DNA from: Sandaracinobacter neustonicus
GTDB lineage: Bacteria; Pseudomonadota; Alphaproteobacteria; Sphingomonadales; Sphingomonadaceae
Direction: 5' to 3'
DNA: 64,000 nucleotides
Assembly: GCF_006385875.1 (NCBI RefSeq)
Contig: NZ_VFSU01000024.1
Coordinates: 1 to 64,000 of the forward strand
Position 1 is the first letter of the stretch, and every line of letters begins with the position of its first letter. This document shows positions 53,018 to 62,718 of the stretch, piece by piece. The position numbers were made by a program, and so were the translations under genes. The notes under the pieces were generated by a model. The model saw nothing but the letters and a program-made list of their open reading frames with translations. It was not told the DNA's origin and did no database searches.

Positions 53018-55026
53018 TGCCCAAGGTAACCGTAGACGGGATCGAAGTTGAGGTGCCTGCTGGCGCCACGGTGATGCAGGCCTGCGAAGCGGCCGGCAAG
53101 GAAATCCCGCGCTTCTGCTATCACGAACGCCTCTCCATCGCTGGCAATTGCCGCATGTGCCTTGTGCAGGTGTCCCCCGGGCCGCCGAAGCCGCAGGCCA
53201 GCTGCGCGCTGCCGGCGTCCGAAGGGCAGACCATCCTGACGGACAGCCCGATGGTGAAGAAGGCGCGGGAAGGGGTGATGGAATTCCTGCTGATCAACCA
53301 CCCGCTGGATTGCCCGATCTGCGATCAGGGCGGCGAGTGCGATCTGCAGGATCAGGCCATGGCCTATGGCCGGGGCGGCAGCCGCTTTGACGAGAATAAG
53401 CGCGCCGTGACCGAAAAGAATATGGGTCCGCTGATCAAGACGGTGATGACCCGCTGTATCCACTGCACACGCTGCGTGCGCTTCACCGAAGAAGTGGCGG
53501 GCACCAACGAAATCGGCGCGCTGTATCGCGGCGAGAATATGCAGATCACCAGCTTCCTTGAGCAGGCCGTTTCCTCGGAACTGTCCGGCAATGTGATCGA
53601 TCTGTGCCCGGTGGGCGCGCTGACGTCGAAGCCCACGGCTTTCCATTATCGCCCGTGGGAGCTGAAGCGGAACGACGGCATCGACGTGATGGACGCGGTG
53701 GGCGCCAGCATCACCGTGCATTCGCGCACCGCCGAAGTGATCCGCGTGACTCCGCGTCTGAACGACGATGTGAACGAGGAATGGGTGGCCGATACCGGCC
53801 GCTTCGCGGTGGACGGGCTGAAGGAACGGCGGCTGGACCGGCCGTGGGTGCGCGTGAACGGCGAACTGAAGCCAGCAAGCTGGGGTCAGGCGTTTGAAGC
53901 CGTGAAGAAGGCGCTGGCTGGCGTGGACGCTGGCGAGGTCGCCGCGCTGGCGGGAGATCTGGCGGCTGTCGAGGATCTGGTGGCGGCGAAGGATTTGCTG
54001 ACCGGGCTTGGCGTGACGCGGCTCGAATCCCGCACGGATGGCGCGGCCTATGAAGGCCCGGCCGCGCACTGGCGCTTCAACACCGGCATCGCCGCGCTGG
54101 AAACGGCGGACCTGATCCTGCTGGTGGGCTGTGATCCGAAGCTGGACGCGCCGCTGGTGAACAGCCGCATCCTGAAGGCCGTGCGCCGCAAGGGCGCGCA
54201 GGTGTTCCGTATCGGCGCGGGCACGGAACCGGCCTATCCGATCACCGATCTGGGCAACGATCTGGCGTTGCTGGCGAAGCTGCCTGCTGACCTCGCCGAA
54301 AAGTTGGCCAAGGCCGAGCGCCCGGCGCTGCTGATCGGCAGCCGCAATGCTTCGGCCGAGGTGCTGGCGGCCGCGCATGCGCTGGCGGGACAGTTCGTGA
54401 AGGACGGCTGGAACGGCTTCAATATCCTGCACACGGCGGCGGCGCGCGTGGGCGCGCTGACCACCGGATGGGTGGGCGAAGGGCTGGACGCGCTGGCGCA
54501 CAACCCGCCGAAGCTGCTGTTCCTGCTGGGCGTGGACGAAGTGGCGCTGGCCCCGTTCGGGGGTGCGACGAAAATCTACATCGGCAGCCATGGTGATCGC
54601 GGCGCGGCTGTCGCGGACATCATCCTGCCGGGCGCGGCCTGGGCGGAAAAGCCCGGCACATGGGTGAATATGGAAGGCCGGGTGCAGCGTTCGCTGCGCG
54701 CCACCTTCCCGCCGGGCGAAGCCCGCGAGGACTGGACGATCTTCCGCGCGCTGGCCGATGTGCTGGGCATCAAGCTGGGTTATGACAATCTGGACCAGCT
54801 GCGTGCCCGCATGGCGGCGGAATGGCCGGAACTGGGCCGCGAGGGGCTTACCCCGGCAGCTTGGGAAGCCGCGAAGCTGAAGGCGGGCAAGCCCGCCGGT
54901 CCTTCGAAGCCGCGCGCCACTGATTTCTACAGTTCCAACCCGATCCTGCGCGCCAGCCCCACCATGCGGGCCTGCGTGGCGGAGATCCTTGAAGGCCGCG
55001 TGCCTCAGCTGGAGGCGGCTGAATAA
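53017..55026 (+). CDS. nuoG: NADH-quinone oxidoreductase subunit G
   Basis: A 669-residue subunit with several iron-sulfur clusters in the input arm. The N-terminal ferredoxin part has [19 protein letters not shown] (about residues 28-46), then '[20 protein letters not shown]' and a [11 protein letters not shown] region. The rest is a molybdopterin-oxidoreductase-like fold that has lost its cofactor. The stop shares a base with the nuoH start region (55026). Confidence 0.97.
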   Translation: MPKVTVDGIEVEVPAGATVMQACEAAGKEIPRFCYHERLSIAGNCRMCLVQVSPGPPKPQASCALPASEGQTILTDSPMVKKAREGVMEFLLINHPLDCPICDQGGECDLQDQAMAYGRGGSRFDENKRAVTEKNMGPLIKTVMTRCIHCTRCVRFTEEVAGTNEIGALYRGENMQITSFLEQAVSSELSGNVIDLCPVGALTSKPTAFHYRPWELKRNDGIDVMDAVGASITVHSRTAEVIRVTPRLNDDVNEEWVADTGRFAVDGLKERRLDRPWVRVNGELKPASWGQAFEAVKKALAGVDAGEVAALAGDLAAVEDLVAAKDLLTGLGVTRLESRTDGAAYEGPAAHWRFNTGIAALETADLILLVGCDPKLDAPLVNSRILKAVRRKGAQVFRIGAGTEPAYPITDLGNDLALLAKLPADLAEKLAKAERPALLIGSRNASAEVLAAAHALAGQFVKDGWNGFNILHTAAARVGALTTGWVGEGLDALAHNPPKLLFLLGVDEVALAPFGGATKIYIGSHGDRGAAVADIILPGAAWAEKPGTWVNMEGRVQRSLRATFPPGEAREDWTIFRALADVLGIKLGYDNLDQLRARMAAEWPELGREGLTPAAWEAAKLKAGKPAGPSKPRATDFYSSNPILRASPTMRACVAEILEGRVPQLEAAE

Positions 55027-56111
55027 TGGTCGAATTCTTCCAGACCTATCTGGGCACCGGCTTTGGCTGGTTCGTCGCCCATCTGATTTTGATCCTGCTG
55101 ATCGCCTTGCCGGTGATGCTGTGCATGGCGCTGGCGACATGGGTGGACCGCAAGGTGTGGGCGGCGATGATGCTGCGGCGCGGGCCGAACGTGGTTGGCC
55201 CCATCGGCATCCTGCAACCCTTCGCGGATGGCCTGAAGCTGTTCCTGAAGGAAACCATCGTGCCGTCCGGCGCGAACAAGGGCGTGTTCTTCATCGCGCC
55301 GATCATCACCTTCGTGCTGGCGCTCGTCAGCTGGGCGGTGATCCCGTTCGATGCGGGCTGGGTGCTGGCCGACATCAATGTGGGCATGCTGTTCCTGTTC
55401 GCCGTCTCCTCCATGGGGGTTTATGGAATCATCATGTCGGGCTGGGCCTCCAACTCGAAATATCCGTTTCTGGGCGGGCTGCGTTCCGCCGCGCAGATGG
55501 TGTCTTACGAAGTCTCCATCGGCTTCGTGATCGTGACGGTGGTGCTCTATGCCTCCAGCTTCAACCTGACCGATATCGTGGAGAGCCAGCGCGGCAACAT
55601 CTTCGGTATCCTGAACGGGCATATCTTCAACCCGCTGCTGTTCCCGATGGCGATCCTGTTCCTGATCTCTGCGCTGGCGGAAACCAACCGGCCCCCGTTC
55701 GATTTGCCGGAAGCGGAATCCGAACTGGTGGCGGGCTATCAGATCGAATATTCCTCCATGACGTTCGCCCTGTTCTTCCTGGGCGAATATATGAACATCC
55801 TGCTGATGTGCGCGCTGGCGAGCATCCTCTTTCTGGGGGGCTATCTGCCGCCCTTCGACTGGGCGCCGCTGTATTTCGTGCCGGGGCTGATCTGGCTGTT
55901 CGTGAAGATCGTTTTCATGTTCTTCGTGTTCGCATGGGTGAAGGCCACCGTGCCAAGGTATCGCTATGACCAGCTGATGCGGCTGGGCTGGAAGGTGTTC
56001 CTGCCCTTGAGCCTGTTCTGGGTGGTTCTGGTATCCGGCTGGCTGGTGTTCACGGGCCATTATTCGGCCCCGGTGGCCGCGCCGACGGTTGTTACAGGGG
56101 GGGCAGCATGA
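55026..56111 (+). CDS. nuoH: NADH-quinone oxidoreductase subunit H
   Basis: A 361-residue membrane subunit with about eight helices that forms part of the quinone entry channel. Diagnostic blocks are [20 protein letters not shown] (about 40-59), '[15 protein letters not shown]' and '[20 protein letters not shown]' (about 217-236), the last with conserved acidic residues. It overlaps nuoG by one base and nuoI by 4. Confidence 0.98.
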   Translation: MVEFFQTYLGTGFGWFVAHLILILLIALPVMLCMALATWVDRKVWAAMMLRRGPNVVGPIGILQPFADGLKLFLKETIVPSGANKGVFFIAPIITFVLALVSWAVIPFDAGWVLADINVGMLFLFAVSSMGVYGIIMSGWASNSKYPFLGGLRSAAQMVSYEVSIGFVIVTVVLYASSFNLTDIVESQRGNIFGILNGHIFNPLLFPMAILFLISALAETNRPPFDLPEAESELVAGYQIEYSSMTFALFFLGEYMNILLMCALASILFLGGYLPPFDWAPLYFVPGLIWLFVKIVFMFFVFAWVKATVPRYRYDQLMRLGWKVFLPLSLFWVVLVSGWLVFTGHYSAPVAAPTVVTGGAA

Positions 56112-56593
56112 GCATCTTTCAAGCCGCCAAGTCGCTGCTGCTGCTGGAGTTTATCCGCGGCCATGCGCTGACCTTCAGCTACATGTTCAAGCCGACGCGC
56201 ACGGTGAACTATCCTTATGAAAAGGGGCCGATCAGCCCGCGCTTCCGGGGTGAACATGCGCTGCGCCGCTACCCGAATGGCGAGGAACGTTGCATCGCCT
56301 GCAAGCTGTGCGAAGCGGTGTGCCCGGCGCAGGCGATCACCATCGAGGCGGAGCCGCGCGCGGACGGATCGCGCCGCACCACGCGCTACGACATCGACAT
56401 GACGAAGTGCATCTATTGCGGCCTCTGTCAGGAGGCTTGCCCGGTGGACGCCATCGTGGAGGGGCCGAATTTTGAGTTCGCCACCGAAACCCGCGAGGAG
56501 CTGATGTACGACAAGGACAAGCTGCTCGCCAATGGGGAGCGCTGGGAACGGGCGATTGCGGCAAACCTTGCCGCCGACGCCCCCTATCGCTAA
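56108..56593 (+). CDS. nuoI: NADH-quinone oxidoreductase subunit I
   Basis: A 161-residue ferredoxin-like subunit with two 4Fe-4S clusters (N6a, N6b). The cluster motifs are [18 protein letters not shown] (about 61-78) and [19 protein letters not shown] (about 100-118). The N-terminus has the amphipathic '[20 protein letters not shown]'. It overlaps nuoH by 4 bases. Confidence 0.98.
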   Translation: MSIFQAAKSLLLLEFIRGHALTFSYMFKPTRTVNYPYEKGPISPRFRGEHALRRYPNGEERCIACKLCEAVCPAQAITIEAEPRADGSRRTTRYDIDMTKCIYCGLCQEACPVDAIVEGPNFEFATETREELMYDKDKLLANGERWERAIAANLAADAPYR

Positions 56594-56645
56594 CGGCTGC
56601 CGGGGCTTTTTCGATGACTCTTTCCAACAGGGGCCGCGCACAGCC

Positions 56646-57308
56646 GTGATACAGGCCGCAATCTTCTATCTGTTCGCAACCGTCGTCGTCGCCTCCGGGC
56701 TGATGGTGATCCTTGCGAAAAACCCGGTGCACTCCGTGCTCTGGCTCATCCTTGCCTTTTTCAACGCGGCGGGCCTGTTCCTGGTGATCGGGGCGGAGTT
56801 CGTGGCGATGATTTTGGTGATCGTCTATGTCGGAGCGGTCGCCGTGCTGTTCCTGTTCGTGGTGATGATGCTGGACATCGATTTCACCGAAATGCGGGCC
56901 GGTTTCGTGCGATATCTGCCGTTCGGCATGGTGCTGGCGCTGATCCTTGCAGTCGAGCTGGTGATGGTGGCCGGGGCCTGGGCCTTTGGCGACATGGTGC
57001 CCGAAGCGCGGATGGCACCGAAGCCCGGCGTGGATGCGCAGCTTTCGAACACGCAGGCGATCGGGACGATCCTCTACACGGATTATGTCTTCATCTTCCA
57101 GATGGCGGGGATGATCCTGCTGACGGCGATGATCGGCGCGATTGTGCTGACGCTCAGGCATCGGCCGGGCGTGAAGCGGCAGAATGTGGCGGCACAGAAT
57201 GCGCGCACACCCGCGAGCGCCGTGACCATCACCAAACCCGCCATCGGCGCGGGCGTGGATACCGGCGCAGGCGTGCAGCCGCTGATCGAGAAGGAGGGCC
57301 GTTCATGA
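56646..57308 (+). CDS. nuoJ: NADH-quinone oxidoreductase subunit J
   Basis: A 220-residue membrane subunit with five helices; '[20 protein letters not shown]' (about 53-72) carries the pi-bulge helix typical of the family. The start is taken as GTG 56646 ([11 protein letters not shown]), since the longer frame from 56532 would overlap nuoI deeply. A 12-codon ATG frame at 56614 ([11 protein letters not shown]) ends on this GTG (GTGA), so coupling to a tiny leader is possible. A C-terminal alanine-rich tail of about 45 residues exceeds many family members. It overlaps nuoK by 4 bases. Confidence 0.95.
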   Translation: MIQAAIFYLFATVVVASGLMVILAKNPVHSVLWLILAFFNAAGLFLVIGAEFVAMILVIVYVGAVAVLFLFVVMMLDIDFTEMRAGFVRYLPFGMVLALILAVELVMVAGAWAFGDMVPEARMAPKPGVDAQLSNTQAIGTILYTDYVFIFQMAGMILLTAMIGAIVLTLRHRPGVKRQNVAAQNARTPASAVTITKPAIGAGVDTGAGVQPLIEKEGRS

Positions 57309-57610
57309 TCGGCATCGGCCATTACCTGACGGTGGGGGCGATCCTGTTCACGCTGGGCGTGTTCGGCATCTTCATCACCCGCAAGAACATCATCGTCATC
57401 CTGATGTCGGTCGAACTGATCCTGCTGGCGGTGAACATCAATTTCGTCGCCTTTTCGGTGTTCCTGAACGATATGGTGGGGCAGATCTTCGCCATGTTCG
57501 TGCTGACCGTCGCCGCGGGCGAGGCCGCCATCGGGCTGGCCATTCTCGTCATCTATTTCCGGAACCGCGGGACCATCGCTGTCGATGATGTCCGCCAGAT
57601 GCGTGGCTGA
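57305..57610 (+). CDS. nuoK: NADH-quinone oxidoreductase subunit K
   Basis: A 101-residue three-helix membrane subunit, an MrpC homologue in the proton-pumping arm. Conserved glutamates lie in [17 protein letters not shown] (about 34-50) and [14 protein letters not shown] (about 70-83). It overlaps nuoJ by 4 bases and ends one base before the nuoL ATG. Confidence 0.98.
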   Translation: MIGIGHYLTVGAILFTLGVFGIFITRKNIIVILMSVELILLAVNINFVAFSVFLNDMVGQIFAMFVLTVAAGEAAIGLAILVIYFRNRGTIAVDDVRQMRG

Positions 57611-57611
57611 C

Positions 57612-59618
57612 ATGATCCAGGCAATCGTCTTCCTTCCCCTCATCGCCTTCCTGATCGCCGGCATCGGCAATCGGGCCATCGGCAACACGGCGGCCAAGTT
57701 CGTCACCACCGGCGCGCTGTTCATCAGCTGCGCGCTGTCGTGGGTGATCTTCATCGGCCTGATCGGCGGCGCGCCCGCTGAGGATCATGTGGTGGCCGAA
57801 TGGTTCAGCAGCGGCGACCTCGCCGTGAACTGGACCTTGAAGGTGGATATCCTGACGGGCGTGATGCTGGTGGTGATCACCTCGGTGTCGGCGCTGGTTC
57901 ACCTGTATAGCTGGGGCTATATGGCGGAAGACCCGGATCAGCCGCGCTTCTTCGCCTATCTGTCGCTGTTCACCTTCGCCATGCTGATGCTGGTGACGGC
58001 GGACAATCTGGTGCAGATTTTCTTCGGCTGGGAAGGCGTGGGCCTTGCCTCCTATTTGCTGATCGGCTTCTGGTACAAGAAGCCCAGCGCATGGGCCGCC
58101 GCCATCAAGGCGTTCGTGGTGAACCGGGTGGGCGATTTCGGCTTCATGCTGGGCATCTTCGGCCTGTTCATGCTGTTCGGCACGGTGGATATCGACACCA
58201 TCCTGCAAGGCGTGCCGCTGGCCAAGGGGGCGACCTTCACCTTCCTCGGCCATCAGGTCGATGCCATCACCACCATCGCGCTGTTGCTGTTCGTGGGGGC
58301 GATGGGCAAATCCGCGCAGGTGCCGCTGCACACATGGTTGCCGGATGCGATGGAAGGGCCGACGCCGGTGTCCGCGCTGATCCACGCCGCCACCATGGTG
58401 ACGGCGGGCGTGTTCCTGGTGTGCCGGATGTCGCCTTTGTTCGAAGCCAGCCCGACGGCTTCCACCGTTGTCACCTATGTCGGCGCGCTGACGGCGATCT
58501 TCGCCGCGACCGTCGCGACGACGCAGCACGACATCAAGCGGGTGATCGCTTACTCCACCTGCTCGCAGCTGGGCTTCATGTTCTTTGCGGCGGGTGTCGG
58601 TGCCTATGGCGCGGCGATGTTCCACCTGTTCACCCACGCCTTCTTCAAGGCGCTGTTGTTCCTGTGCGCAGGGTCGGTGATCCACTCGATGCACCATGAG
58701 CAGGACATGCGCTATTACGGGGCCTTGCGGAAATCGATCCCGCTGACCTTCTGGGCCATGGTGATCGGCACCATCGCCATCACCGGCGTGAATTATACCT
58801 CGGGCTATTTCTCCAAGGATTCGGTGCTGTTCGCGGCATGGGAATCCGGCACGGAGGCAGGGCGCGTCGCCTTCTTCACGGGCATCTTCGCCTCTCTGCT
58901 GACGAGCTTCTACAGCTGGCGGCTGATCTTCAAGACCTTCTTCGGCGAAGCGCGCTGGGCGGGTTCGGAGCATATCCAGCATGCCGTGCATGATGCGCAT
59001 GGGCACGATGATCATGCGCATCATGACGATCACCACCACGCCCCGGCGACCGGCACGGCGGGCTATCATCCGCATGAAAGCCCGATCGTCATGCTGATCC
59101 CGCTGGTGGTGCTCAGTTTCGGCGCGCTGTTCGCGGGTGCCATCTTCAACGACTGGTTCGTGGGCGGCGCGGAGCATGCCTTCTGGAACGGCGTGATCGT
59201 GCATGATGGCGAGTTCTTTGAAAGCCTGCACCATGTGCCCGCGCTGGTGCACTGGGCCCCGGCCATCGTGATGCTGATCGGCCTTACCACGGCATGGGCG
59301 GTCTATATCCGCAACCCGGGCTTCGCCGACACCTTTGTGAAGCAGTTCCGGCAGTTGCACGCCTTCCTCTATAACAAATGGTATTTCGACGAGCTGTATC
59401 GGGCGATCTTCGTGAAGCCGGCGCTGTGGCTGGGCCGCTTCTTCTGGAAGGTGGGTGATCAGGGCACGATCGACCGCTTCGGCCCGGATGGGCTGACGGC
59501 GGTGGTCGCCCATGGCTCGGTGGTGGCCAAGCGCTTCCAGTCCGGCCTCGTCTATTCCTATGCGCTGGTGATGCTGATCGGCGTCGCTGCCTTCGCAACA
59601 TGGTTCATGGTCAGGTGA
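57612..59618 (+). CDS. nuoL: NADH-quinone oxidoreductase subunit L
   Basis: A 668-residue antiporter-like subunit with a long lateral helix at the C-terminus. Motifs include 'FFGWEGVGLASYLLIGFWY' (about 137-155, with the conserved Glu), MGKSAQVPLHTWLPDAMEGP (about 232-251, Lys) and ALIHAATMVTAGVF. Near residue 455-480 (58,975-59,050) a His/Asp-rich loop (HDAHGHDDHAHHDDHHHAP) interrupts the hydrophobic pattern; it may bind metal or simply be a flexible loop. The ATG at 57612 is used over 57585. Confidence 0.97.
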   Translation: MIQAIVFLPLIAFLIAGIGNRAIGNTAAKFVTTGALFISCALSWVIFIGLIGGAPAEDHVVAEWFSSGDLAVNWTLKVDILTGVMLVVITSVSALVHLYSWGYMAEDPDQPRFFAYLSLFTFAMLMLVTADNLVQIFFGWEGVGLASYLLIGFWYKKPSAWAAAIKAFVVNRVGDFGFMLGIFGLFMLFGTVDIDTILQGVPLAKGATFTFLGHQVDAITTIALLLFVGAMGKSAQVPLHTWLPDAMEGPTPVSALIHAATMVTAGVFLVCRMSPLFEASPTASTVVTYVGALTAIFAATVATTQHDIKRVIAYSTCSQLGFMFFAAGVGAYGAAMFHLFTHAFFKALLFLCAGSVIHSMHHEQDMRYYGALRKSIPLTFWAMVIGTIAITGVNYTSGYFSKDSVLFAAWESGTEAGRVAFFTGIFASLLTSFYSWRLIFKTFFGEARWAGSEHIQHAVHDAHGHDDHAHHDDHHHAPATGTAGYHPHESPIVMLIPLVVLSFGALFAGAIFNDWFVGGAEHAFWNGVIVHDGEFFESLHHVPALVHWAPAIVMLIGLTTAWAVYIRNPGFADTFVKQFRQLHAFLYNKWYFDELYRAIFVKPALWLGRFFWKVGDQGTIDRFGPDGLTAVVAHGSVVAKRFQSGLVYSYALVMLIGVAAFATWFMVR

Positions 59619-59626
59619 GCAGTCGC

Positions 59627-59710
59627 ATGAACCCTTTTCCTTTCATCTGTGCGCATCCGCGCATTCTCTTTGTCTGTGCGCAGCCGCGCACGGGGTTCAT
59701 GGTGCGCTGA
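59627..59710 (+). CDS. 27-residue ORF filling the nuoL-nuoM gap
   Basis: A short ORF reading MNPFPFICAHPRILFVCAQP and then RTGFMVR. It starts 8 bases after nuoL and stops 3 bases before nuoM. It has an internal repeat (FICAHPRI / FVCAQPRT) that reflects an 18-base near-perfect direct repeat (59646-59663 and 59673-59690, one mismatch). GTGAGCAGTCGC precedes the ATG as a poor ribosome site. It could be a true small protein, or a non-coding repeat that happens to be open. Confidence 0.3.
   Translation: MNPFPFICAHPRILFVCAQPRTGFMVR
59646..59690 (+). repeat. 18-bp direct repeat between nuoL and nuoM
   Basis: TCTGTGCGCATCCGCGCA at 59646-59663 recurs as TCTGTGCGCAGCCGCGCA at 59673-59690, one mismatch, period 27 bases. 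The period is a multiple of three, so the repeat keeps frame in the small ORF. Confidence 0.85.
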
Positions 59711-59713
59711 CCG

Positions 59714-61255
59714 ATGCTTTCCGCGATGATCCTCCTGCCCCTCGCGCTCGCGCTGGTGGTGCTGTTCCTTCCCGGAGACGAGGCTGCCAAGGCCCGCACC
59801 GCGCGCTATATCGGGCTGGGCACCACGTTGCTGCTGTTCCTGATGGGGCTTCTGCTCTGGTCCCGCTTTGACACCTCCACGGCCGCCTTCCAGTTCACGG
59901 AGCGCGCGGAACTGTTCGGTGGCCTGTTCAGCTGGCACCTCGGCATCGACGGCATCAGCTTCGTGCTGATCCTGCTGACGGTGTTCCTGATGCCGCTCTG
60001 CATCCTCGCCGGGTGGGACAGCGTGAAGACCCGCGTGCCGGAATATATCGCCGCCTTCCTCGCCATGGAGGCGATGACGATCGGCGTGTTCTCCTCGCTG
60101 GACCTGTTCCTGTTCTACATCTTCTTCGAAGCTGGCCTCATCCCGATGTATCTCATCATCGGCATCTGGGGCGGCAAGCGGCGCATCTACGCCAGCTACA
60201 AATTCTTCCTCTACACGCTGCTCGGCTCGGTGCTGATGCTGCTGGCGATGCTGTGGATGGTGCGCGTGGCGGGCACCACGGACATTCCGGCGCTGATGGC
60301 CTATGATTTCCCGGTGAAGGCGCAGACATGGCTGTGGCTGGCCTTCTTCGCCAGCTTCGCGGTGAAGATGCCGATGTGGCCGGTGCACACATGGCTGCCG
60401 GACGCGCACGTGGAAGCGCCGACGGCGGGTTCGATGATTCTGGCGGGCGTTCTCTTGAAGATGGGCGGCTATGGCCTCATCCGCTTCAGCCTGCCGATGT
60501 TCCCGGAAGCCTCGGTGCAACTGATGTGGATCGTGCTGGCGCTGTCGATGATCGCGGTGGTTTACACCAGCCTCGTCGCGCTGGTGCAGGCGGACATGAA
60601 GAAGCTGATCGCCTATTCCTCCGTTGCCCATATGGCCTTTGTGACGGGCGGTCTGTTCGCCTTCAACACACAAGGGGTTGAAGGGGCGATGGTGGTGATG
60701 CTGAGCCACGGCGTGGTGTCCGCCGCGCTCTTCTTCTGCGTCGGCGTGATCTATGACCGGCTGCACACGCGGGAGATCGACCGTTACGGCGGCGTGACGA
60801 CGAATATGCCGCGCTATGCCATCTTCTTCCTGCTGTTCACCATGGCCTCCATCGCGCTGCCCGGCACCTCCGGCTTCGTGGGTGAATTCATGGCGCTGAC
60901 GGGCATCTGGAAGGTGAACACCTGGGTTGTGTTCGTGATGGCCACCGGCGTGATCCTTGGCGCGGCCTATATGCTGTGGCTGTTCGCCCGGGTGATGTAT
61001 GGCGCGCAAAAGAATGCGGATGCCGCCGCCATGCCCGATCTGAACAAGCGGGAATGGGCAGTTATGCTGCCGCTCGCCGTAGTGGCGTTGTGGATGGGGG
61101 TTTACCCCAAGCCCTTCCTTGCGCCGCTGAAGGCCCCCGTCGCCAGCCTGATGGCGCGGCTTGACCGGGCCGATCCGCCGCAGACGCAATTTACCCCCCT
61201 TGTGGCGTCGGCACCGGTGCAACTGGCCGCCGCCAGCGCTGGAGAGACCAAGTGA
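59714..61255 (+). CDS. nuoM: NADH-quinone oxidoreductase subunit M
   Basis: A 513-residue antiporter-like proton-channel subunit with about fourteen helices. 'FYIFFEAGLIPMYLIIGIWG' (about 135-154) carries the conserved Glu, KMPMWPVHTWLPDAHVEAPT (about 217-236) the Lys, and 'AYSSVAHMAFVTGGLFAF' follows. The last nuo gap, with the small ORF, precedes it. Its stop overlaps the nuoN GTG start by 4 bases. Confidence 0.97.
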   Translation: MLSAMILLPLALALVVLFLPGDEAAKARTARYIGLGTTLLLFLMGLLLWSRFDTSTAAFQFTERAELFGGLFSWHLGIDGISFVLILLTVFLMPLCILAGWDSVKTRVPEYIAAFLAMEAMTIGVFSSLDLFLFYIFFEAGLIPMYLIIGIWGGKRRIYASYKFFLYTLLGSVLMLLAMLWMVRVAGTTDIPALMAYDFPVKAQTWLWLAFFASFAVKMPMWPVHTWLPDAHVEAPTAGSMILAGVLLKMGGYGLIRFSLPMFPEASVQLMWIVLALSMIAVVYTSLVALVQADMKKLIAYSSVAHMAFVTGGLFAFNTQGVEGAMVVMLSHGVVSAALFFCVGVIYDRLHTREIDRYGGVTTNMPRYAIFFLLFTMASIALPGTSGFVGEFMALTGIWKVNTWVVFVMATGVILGAAYMLWLFARVMYGAQKNADAAAMPDLNKREWAVMLPLAVVALWMGVYPKPFLAPLKAPVASLMARLDRADPPQTQFTPLVASAPVQLAAASAGETK

Positions 61256-62703
61256 CGCTCGCCCAATCGCTTTCCATCGGCGCACCCGAAGTGGTGCTGG
61301 CGGCCGGCGCGCTCGTGCTGCTGCTGCTGGGCGTGTTCCGCGGCAATGACAGCCTGAAGGGCCTCAGCTGGGGCGCGGTGATCCTGTTCGGTCTTACCGC
61401 GTTGACGGTGATCGACGACGCCCCCGCGCGCGAACTGGCGTGGAACCAGATCTATGTGGCGGACAGCCTCTCGGCCTTCCTGAAAATCCTGATTCTGGCC
61501 GGGGCTGCCGCCGCCGTGCTGATGGCGCTGCCCTATATGCAGCGGGTGAAGCAGCACCGCTTCGAATATCCGGTGCTGATCGTGCTGGCGACGCTGGGCA
61601 TGTGCGTGATGGTGAGTGCCAACAACCTGCTGACGCTCTATATCGGCCTCGAACTGATGAGCCTTGCCGCCTATGTGCTGGCCGCCTTCAACCGCGACGA
61701 ACAGCGTTCGACCGAGGCGGGTCTGAAGTATTTCGTGCTGGGCGCACTGTCGTCGGGGATGCTGCTTTATGGCGTCAGCCTTGTGTATGGCTTCGTCGGC
61801 TCCACCGAATTCACCCGCATCGCTGCCGGGCTTTCCGCCGGAGGCGAGCGCAACATGGGCGCGCTGTTCGGGCTGGTGTTCGTGTTCGCAGGCCTCGCCT
61901 TCAAAGTGTCGGCCGTGCCGTTCCACATGTGGACGCCGGACGTGTATGAGGGCGCGCCGACCCCGGTTGCCGCCTTCTTCGCCACGGCCCCCAAGGTGGC
62001 GGCCATGGGCCTGTTCATGCGTGTGGCGCTGGACGCTTTTTCCGGCATGATCGCGGATTGGCGGCAGATCGTGATTTTCATGTCCATCGCCTCCATGTTC
62101 GTGGGTGCGGTGGGGGCCATCGGCCAGAGCAATGTGAAGCGGCTGCTGGCCTATTCCTCCATCAATAATGTCGGCTTCATGCTGATCGGCCTCGCGGCGG
62201 CCAACGCCGCCGGGGCGTCGGCCGTGCTGCTCTATCTCACCATCTATCTGGTGATGACGCTCGGCTCCTTCCTCGTGGTGCTGTCGCTCACGGATGCGGA
62301 CGGCAATGCGGTGGAGACGCTGGACGATCTGGCGGGCCTTGCCCGCAGCCGCCCATGGCTGGCGACGGCGCTGGCGATCTTCATGCTCTCGCTGGCGGGC
62401 CTGCCGCCGCTGTTCGGCTTCATGGCGAAGCTGGCGGTGTTCAACGCCGCGGTCGATGCCGGCCTGTGGCTGCTGGCTGTGCTGGGCGTGCTCTCCAGCG
62501 TGATCGCGGCCTATTATTATCTGCGCGTGGTGAAAATCCTGTTCTTCGATCCGCCAGCCGATGTGGTGGTGAACGGGGAGGGCGGGGCTGTCATCAACAA
62601 CGGCATGATGATCGCGGCGGCTGTGTTCTGCTCGCCCATCGGCTATCTGCTGCTGGGGCCGCTGGCGCAGGCGACCCGCACTGCGGCGAGCAGCCTGTTC
62701 TAA
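61252..62703 (+). CDS. nuoN: NADH-quinone oxidoreductase subunit N
   Basis: A 483-residue antiporter-like subunit nearest to NuoK. Conserved parts are 'LYIGLELMSLAAYVLAAFNR' (about 127-146, with the Glu), 'FKVSAVPFHMWTPDVYEGAP' (about 216-235, with the Lys) and 'LLAYSSINNVGFMLIGLA'. The start is a GTG at 61252 with GGAGAG upstream. It is the last nuo gene; birA follows after 15 bases. Confidence 0.97.
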   Translation: MTLAQSLSIGAPEVVLAAGALVLLLLGVFRGNDSLKGLSWGAVILFGLTALTVIDDAPARELAWNQIYVADSLSAFLKILILAGAAAAVLMALPYMQRVKQHRFEYPVLIVLATLGMCVMVSANNLLTLYIGLELMSLAAYVLAAFNRDEQRSTEAGLKYFVLGALSSGMLLYGVSLVYGFVGSTEFTRIAAGLSAGGERNMGALFGLVFVFAGLAFKVSAVPFHMWTPDVYEGAPTPVAAFFATAPKVAAMGLFMRVALDAFSGMIADWRQIVIFMSIASMFVGAVGAIGQSNVKRLLAYSSINNVGFMLIGLAAANAAGASAVLLYLTIYLVMTLGSFLVVLSLTDADGNAVETLDDLAGLARSRPWLATALAIFMLSLAGLPPLFGFMAKLAVFNAAVDAGLWLLAVLGVLSSVIAAYYYLRVVKILFFDPPADVVVNGEGGAVINNGMMIAAAVFCSPIGYLLLGPLAQATRTAASSLF

Positions 62704-62718
62704 CCGGCTGGGCCTGAT

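Noticed and set aside
57549-61285. Two long antisense frames over nuoL and nuoM
   Set aside because: Rich in His, Gln, Arg and Glu, as expected for the antisense of membrane-helix codons in high-GC DNA.
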